Source of the DNA: Nothophaeocryptopus gaeumannii
Taxonomy: Eukaryota > Ascomycota > Dothideomycetes > Mycosphaerellales > Mycosphaerellaceae
Direction: 5' to 3'
Assembly (NCBI GenBank): GCA_031771865.1
Contig: JASISA010000027.1
Location: forward strand, 2,418,001 to 2,482,000
Length of the DNA: 64,000 nucleotides
Shown: one piece after another, positions 59,262 to 64,000 of the stretch
How the letters are laid out: each line of letters begins with the position of its first letter
Numbering within the stretch: position 1 is the first letter of the stretch
Translations under genes and position numbers: made by a program
Notes under the pieces: generated by a model
What the model was told of the DNA's origin: nothing
Seen by the model: only the letters and a program-made list of their open reading frames with translations
Databases searched by the model: none

Positions 59262-60160
59262 GATGTAACATCAATGCCATGCCTCTCTAAGGAGATTTGC
59301 GAGCTTTCCAAGACAGCTGGTTGGAGGTGCTTCACGTGGCCTTGACTTACAAGACTTGTGCACGGTTGTCCTCCACGAGACGACATTTCATGCTTGCAGT
59401 GCTGTAGCAAGCTTTCAGCGGTCACAAGTGGTCCGCAATGAGTGCGCGCCTGTTGCATAGCGACGTTGATGTCTAGCCAGGAGATGAACCGTCAGTCCCG
59501 CACTTCTTGCCCCGACTGGACTCGTCCTGCATAGTGTCGAGCGTCACCATTTGACAATCGCATTGACCTCAATCTGATCCAGGGGCCAGCTTCCGGCCAC
59601 CTCACAGGTATGATTGCCAGAAGATGTATGGCAGTCGCACCTCTCTCGACTACCAGCTTAGGACTGTCCGACATGAGCGAGACAATGGAAACATGCCGAA
59701 GCAGAACAAACTGCAGGAATACGTTTTGTCTCTGCAGAGTGCAGCTACGTTCATGGCAGATCGCATCATGGAGGGTTCCTATGCGATTTTGGAAATCTGC
59801 TGTGCTACCAAAGCAAGGCATGTTCACCTGTGGCGACGCTCAGTCGAACCTGGAATATTTGGACGCCACAAGCCGGGAATTCAAATTCTTGGAGGGTGAT
59901 GGCAGGCGGTCTACTTGCTTCGTCACATTGTTTTCTGGCCCACGAGATGCTGAATGCAGGGAGAAATCTAAACCGAACACGTGCCCTTGGCATTGGTGCC
60001 AGGGCGCCCGCGTATCAACAATGTCCACGGGGCGCGTAGAGGAGCCCACGTCAGCTCTTCAACAAAGGCACGAATACGCCGCGACCACTTCGTTTCTCAC
60101 CTGAACACAACACGAGTCTTGGATAACGAAAAGCGTTCTCGTCCACCCGAAGATTGCAAG
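59262..60160. other. Intergenic region without recognised features
   Basis: 0.9 kb between two plus-strand genes. Overlapping short frames exist on both strands without family character. The PMP3 promoter must lie in its right part. Confidence 0.5.
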
Positions 60161-60608
60161 ATGCGCAAATACTCCGGTGCCCAAATCCTAGGCTTCATCC
60201 TCTCCTTCTTCATTCCGCCCATCGCTGTGTGGTTTACGGAAGGCTTTGGCGTCGACTTCTGGATCAATGTTGTCCTTTGCTTCTTCGGTATCATCCCCGG
60301 CTCTATTCACGCCACCTACATCTGGATGGTTTGGATTGAGAGGAAATGGAAGACGCATCATGACGAGAACGTGACAAACCATCCCCTTTTGATTTTCAGC
60401 AAAGAGTTCGAGCAGCGCAGTCGATGGAAGGGAAATGGGCAGGACGGGTTCTTTGGTAAGTGGATTATAGGAGACCACCCACGCAACATATCGGGCTGAT
60501 GGGCTTCAAGGTTACTTCGACGATAACATCAAGGGTGGCGAGGGCAGACCGAATACGGTTGGCGGACAAGTTGACCCAGAGCAGGCGAGACCGGTGCAGA
60601 GAACATGA
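60161..60608 (+). CDS. PMP3 family plasma membrane proteolipid with long C-terminal tail
   Basis: Exons 60161-60455 and 60511-60608 give 130 residues. The N-terminal 55 residues hold the two membrane hairpin segments of the PMP3/UPF0057 family (GAQILGFILSFFIPPIAVWF, FWINVVLCFFGIIPGSIHAT) and the conserved IPGxIHAxYIW motif. Family members modulate membrane potential and salt tolerance in yeast and plants. Minimal members end soon after the second segment; this one continues about 75 residues, with IERKWKTHHDENV, an acidic/Gly-rich end (DDNIKGGEGRPN) and GGQVDPEQARP. The intron (GTAAGT...TTCAAG, 55 nt) is within the tail; skipping its removal would add an unrelated sequence ending in NISG. Long-tailed paralogues are common in filamentous fungi. 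Confidence 0.88.
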
Positions 60609-61189
60609 TGCAAATTGCAGCGTATGGGACCGAGATTTACCAGATATATCCAGAGCATTCACAGGTCCAAGGGCAGGTGATAAAGCTTATTGCCTCTCTC
60701 TCGAATGCGACATTCTGAGCATACGAAGCGTAACGGCACCGGCGTAGGATATTGTCGCCTCTAGGAGATGAGTTGATACTTAAAGTATCTTGTTGTAACA
60801 TTTATGCACTCTCTGAGCTGCTGTTGTCGCAATTTTGTATCAGTAGCATGATAAACCTCGGACTGGAGCTTGATCGGACTTGCATTGGCAGTCGCTGATG
60901 TATGCCATGGTAACGAGTGGCATGCCTCAATATCGATGTTTCCCCTCCATTGCATTAATCTCACTCTATTCGTGGCTATCTGCAGCTCTGTAGCCACGCT
61001 GCTTTCAGTTGTGTCGGTACAGCAGAGTACAAGTATAGCACTTAGTGTACGGCTATATATATGACTCGGCAGTCGAGAGCAAATGCCGACAAGCGCTGCA
61101 AGCTTCGCCGTTGGCAAGAGCTCCCACAGCTTCAACCACCTCCAGTGCGTTCAGTCGAATCTCGCACGACACACTACCTCTTCTAGTCT
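60609..61189. other. Intergenic region without recognised features
   Basis: 0.58 kb between two plus-strand genes. A TATATATGAC sequence near 61053 could be a promoter element for the next gene. No gene or repeat is seen. Confidence 0.45.
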
Positions 61190-61991
61190 ATGCTGGAACC
61201 TCTTGCGACAAGCATAGGCGTAATGGGAATCCTCAAAAAGACGTTTGCCTTCACTGGCTGGACGACCCTGGGTGCAACGGCAGGATACGTACTCTGGACT
61301 CGGAAGACAAAGATTGTCGATGTGCCTCCAACCGATTATCTGTTCAACCACACACTCTACGCGAGATACAACCCGAATAATGCACCGGTTACACAAGATC
61401 TAGCTGTCCGGAAGGTCCCCTTGAGCCAAATCAAGCCGGAGCTCTTGGAGAAGGAGGGTAAATTGGTAGAGCAGTTCTGTGCCGGGATTTGGAGTGGGCT
61501 TGGTATTATAAGCACAATATCTACGCCTATGTGCAGCGGAGCATATGTACGCTGACAGATCCCGACTCTCAGGCTACGCATATCAACGCTCGTACCTCGA
61601 AAAGAAGTACCGCGCCGATCCCATGACTAGAGATCATCTGTGGGACACCAAGGACCTAAAAGCATCCGACTACGCGGTCGGTACCAAAATCACAGACCAT
61701 TTCGAAGTCGTCGCCAAAACCCCCACCTCCATCATCGTGCGCTGCGGAGACTCGCCCCGGATAAAAGACGTACGAGCCTCTGATGGCTTATTCGAGATGA
61801 GCGCGGAGATCAAGAAAGATGAGGAAGTAGCTGAGTTTGGCTTGAAGAGTATATTTTACAATGGTCTTGCGCAGCCAGACAAGGAGGGCGGTAAGCCCTT
61901 ATCCCCACCCATGTCCAACTGGATCCAGTTCCTGCACCAAGAGTACGACAAAGTTCTCATGGGGACGGCTATTTCGAACGTTACGATTTAA
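61190..61991 (+). CDS. Conserved-looking unknown protein with one membrane segment
   Basis: Exons 61190-61502 and 61573-61991 give 243 residues, or 232 if translation starts at the ATG 33 bp later (MGILKKTFAFTGWTTLG). One short hydrophobic segment near residues 20-36 follows Lys residues, so a mitochondrial inner-membrane or other single-pass anchor is possible. The body has well-formed blocks: PPTDYLFNHTLYARYNPNNA, LVEQFCAGIWSGLGYAYQRS (across the junction), TKITDHFEVVAKTPTSIIVR, CGDSPRIKDVRASDGLFEMS, FGLKSIFYNGLA and PMSNWIQFLHQEYDKVLM. The intron (GTATTA...CTCTCAG, 70 nt) is phase 1. The sequence looks well conserved, and I recall similar uncharacterised fungal proteins, but I cannot name a domain. 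Function unknown. Confidence 0.75.
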
Positions 61992-62069
61992 CCCCCAAGC
62001 GGAGGAAGAGCTTGGTCGTTTGAGTATAGAGGTATGTACGAAGGCTTGAAGAAGCTGCATTTCTAGTGC

Positions 62070-62420
62070 CTAGTCCAGGAAGCGGGCGTCATTGTCGTAC
62101 TGAAAGTCGAGCTGCTGATCGCGCTCGCTGGTCTCTGTTCGTCGCAGGACTTCTATGCATGCTTCACGGACTTTGGTCTTCATTGCTGTGGACAAGCGGT
62201 TCCAAATATCCTCGGCAGCATCCGTCAAGGTATCTGTAAAGACTACATCTTGGTTCTCTGTCTCTGCCAATGGTGTCTGATCTTGATGCTGGGACGTTTC
62301 GCTGTCGTCGCTAGGGCGACTCTCCTTGACGTCTTGGTCGGCAGCGCTCTTCGTTTGCTGGATCATGATCGGAAGGCTGAACATGTCGTGCGGGAAGCTC
62401 TGCATCATCGTGTCGCTCAT
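62070..62420 (-). CDS. Unrecognised acidic open frame, 5' end uncertain
   Basis: The frame is open from 62480 but has its first ATG at 62420 (MSDTMMQSFPHDMF), giving 116 residues. The bases just upstream of 62480 read CTGGTAG, a possible splice acceptor, so a missing upstream exon is likely. The product is acidic with a helical C-terminal part (AEDIWNRLSTAMKTKVREAC, IEVLRRTETSERDQQ). No family is recognised. It is convergent to the preceding gene, with about 80 bp between stops. Confidence 0.4.
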   Translation of the reverse strand: MSDTMMQSFPHDMFSLPIMIQQTKSAADQDVKESRPSDDSETSQHQDQTPLAETENQDVVFTDTLTDAAEDIWNRLSTAMKTKVREACIEVLRRTETSERDQQLDFQYDNDARFLD

Positions 62421-63169
62421 GTCGCTCACCGGCCGTTTGCGTACTCTCCGAAGAATTTGAGAAGGAACGGAAATGCCCACCTACCAGGTAGGCACGTAGA
62501 TGAATACGTGCCCTTTCAGTCTGCTGTTTCCGGCGAACGCCTGACAATGTCGTCTGGCGGGTAGTCTGTTCATGCTGGACACAAAGAACCTCGTGGCTAT
62601 CTTCATCAGCTGAAAGGACCACGTGCCATGCGACTGACACGTTATGTCTTCCTGTCTTCAAGCGAGGAATGCGGGATGCCCTTCAACCGAGGCTCAGCGT
62701 GTCTGCTGCTCGGTTGCCATCGCTGCAATCCAGGTCTCGACTTGAACAAGCCCAAGCTCGGATGACGCATTTCCACAGAAGTTCGAATAGCCATGTCCTT
62801 CCCCATCCAAACTGTGGAGTAAGGTTTGATCTACTGCAAGGGCATCCTCTCCGGAGATCAGAAGCCAAACTTCTTTGGGTGATGATGCTTGATGCGCGTC
62901 AGGAACCGATCTGATCTGATCTCGCTCGTGTGTCCGATTCACCAACCACCAATCTCCTGTCTGCTACCGTATACAATGGTCGTGATGTCACGTCGACGCA
63001 TTACATTTTATCAAGTCAATGACGAGCTGGCTGCAAGATGGCTCGCAACGCGCTGTGGGAGACGCGTTAAAGCGTAGGTGCTTCGCGCTCTCTACTATGG
63101 CTTCTCGCTCGCAACAATCCGTTCTGAAACAGTGTATTCGATTGGTGAACTTCACTCAATTCTTCCAGA
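62421..63169. other. Intergenic region, promoter of the last gene
   Basis: About 0.75 kb. Frames of 60-116 codons overlap on the minus strand and might include an upstream exon of the preceding gene. The promoter of the DUF5872-like gene must lie near the right end. Confidence 0.45.
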
Positions 63170-64000
63170 ATGCCTCCTAAAGACAAATACACCGACCCTG
63201 AGCTTCGTGACCAGGTGAAGCAGGAGATTCAAGACAGCGACAAGGGAGGTGCTCCTGGACAATGGTCTGCAAGAAAGGTAAGCACGATGTTGACAGTTCC
63301 TCGACTTTGATCTAATGCCACTGGACAGGCCCAAATGATGGCATCGGAGTATAAGAAACGGGGAGGAGGGTACACAACCGACAAAGATCAGAAGGGTAAG
63401 AACCCCCAACGAAAGAAGGCGTCACTTGGGCGTGAGCTTATACTCCCGACCTTCAGACGAGTCCCAGAAGAACCTCGACAATTGGGGTGAAGAGGAGTGG
63501 CAGACCAAGGAGGGTTCCGGCAGTGCCAAAAAAGAAGATGGGACAGAAAAGCGCTACTTGCCCAAGAAAGCTTGGGAAAAGATGTCCGAGGAAGAGAAAG
63601 AGGGCACAGACCAGAAGAAGCAAGAAGAGTCCAAGGAAGGCAAACAGCTCGTTTCTAACACCGATAAAGCCAGAGATAGCCGAAAAGAGGCATCGAAGGG
63701 TGGTAAGGGTCAACAGGCCAATGGCAAGAAGAGCAATGAAAAGAAGGATGGGAGTGAAGAGGGTGATGACAATGAAATGGAGGAAGACGATGATGCTGCC
63801 AAGGACGATGGAGACGATGCGTTCGAAGACGATGGTGAAGCGGACGAAGACCAGGATGGAGATGTGGAGCAGGACGGCGAGGGGATTGATGAGGATGATG
63901 GAGACGATGCGATCCCTGAGCACCCAGATGCGAAGGAAGACGAGGACGAAGGAGGATACGAAGATTGGTCAGAAACGAAAAGCCGAGCAGTCCAAGAGCT
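63170..64000 (+). CDS. DUF5872-like hydrophilic protein (3' truncated)
   Basis: Exons 63170-63277, 63329-63395 and 63457 to the window end. The introns (51 and 61 nt) have GTAAGC/GGACAG and GTAAGA/CTTCAG ends, and removing both gives an uninterrupted reading: KYTDPELRDQVKQEI, KGGAPGQWSARKAQMMASEY, KKRGGGYTTDKDQKDESQKN, LDNWGEEEWQTKEGSGSAK and KRYLPKKAWEKMSEEEKEGT. This is the DUF5872 module, seen in many fungi, bacteria and large viruses and of unknown function; Gly-rich short motifs and the charged composition suggest a stress- or DNA-associated protein. After about residue 110 the chain becomes a Lys/Glu-rich then very acidic tail (DDNEMEEDDDAAKDDGDD). The stop codon lies beyond the window. 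Confidence 0.82.

Noticed and set aside
1..64000. Biosynthetic gene cluster, CRISPR array, prophage or other defence island
   Set aside because: Neighbouring genes belong to unrelated housekeeping functions and have introns; no backbone synthase, spacer-repeat array or phage gene is present.

Overview
This window is nuclear DNA of a filamentous ascomycete. The evidence is the set of short spliceosomal introns (mostly 50-100 bp, GTRNGT donors, CTRAY branch points), three Zn2Cys6 transcription factors, PRM1, SSN6, EAF3, SEC31, a fungal-type complex I 12 kDa subunit, and generally moderate GC. Gene content fits Pezizomycotina, perhaps Dothideomycetes; the genus cannot be read from the sequence. 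Genes lie on both strands at about one per 2 kb, each with its own promoter, and there are no operons. I re-joined exons by eye, and every complete spliced model below keeps a whole number of codons.

Left part (1-19 kb): the C-terminus of cytosolic leucyl-tRNA synthetase, a Zn2Cys6 regulator with a GC-AG intron, AP-3 sigma, a 700-residue low-complexity protein, a 2.1 kb field of decayed tandem repeats, a conserved unknown protein, the cell-fusion membrane protein PRM1, and a TMEM184/organic-solute-transporter-type membrane protein built from seven exons, two of them only 16 and 20 nt.

Middle part (19-45 kb): the cross-link repair nuclease PSO2/SNM1, COP9 signalosome subunit 4, a complex I subunit, small unknown proteins, the tri-snRNP factor SNU66 with a Hub1-binding motif, the chromodomain protein EAF3, a cysteine-rich protein with three consecutive Zn2Cys6-like modules, a histidine phosphatase ending in a canonical PCNA-binding motif, a GPI-type serine/threonine-rich surface protein, a second Zn2Cys6 regulator, and a short-chain dehydrogenase whose nucleotide-binding glycine motif is completed by a 6-nt exon.

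Right part (44.7-64 kb): two small inverted-repeat elements side by side (one with about 50 bp termini and an AT-rich core, one enclosing a tRNA-like sequence), the corepressor SSN6, the COPII coat protein SEC31, a single-RRM protein, a lumenal thioredoxin-like membrane protein divergent from a third Zn2Cys6 regulator, a long-tailed PMP3 proteolipid, conserved unknown proteins, and a truncated acidic DUF5872-like protein.

The genes are mostly unrelated housekeeping functions (translation, vesicle coats, splicing, chromatin, DNA repair, respiration). I found no biosynthetic cluster, CRISPR array, viral insertion or rRNA. The most interesting signals are the micro-exons, the PCNA motif on the phosphatase, the triple zinc-cluster protein, and the repeat structures.
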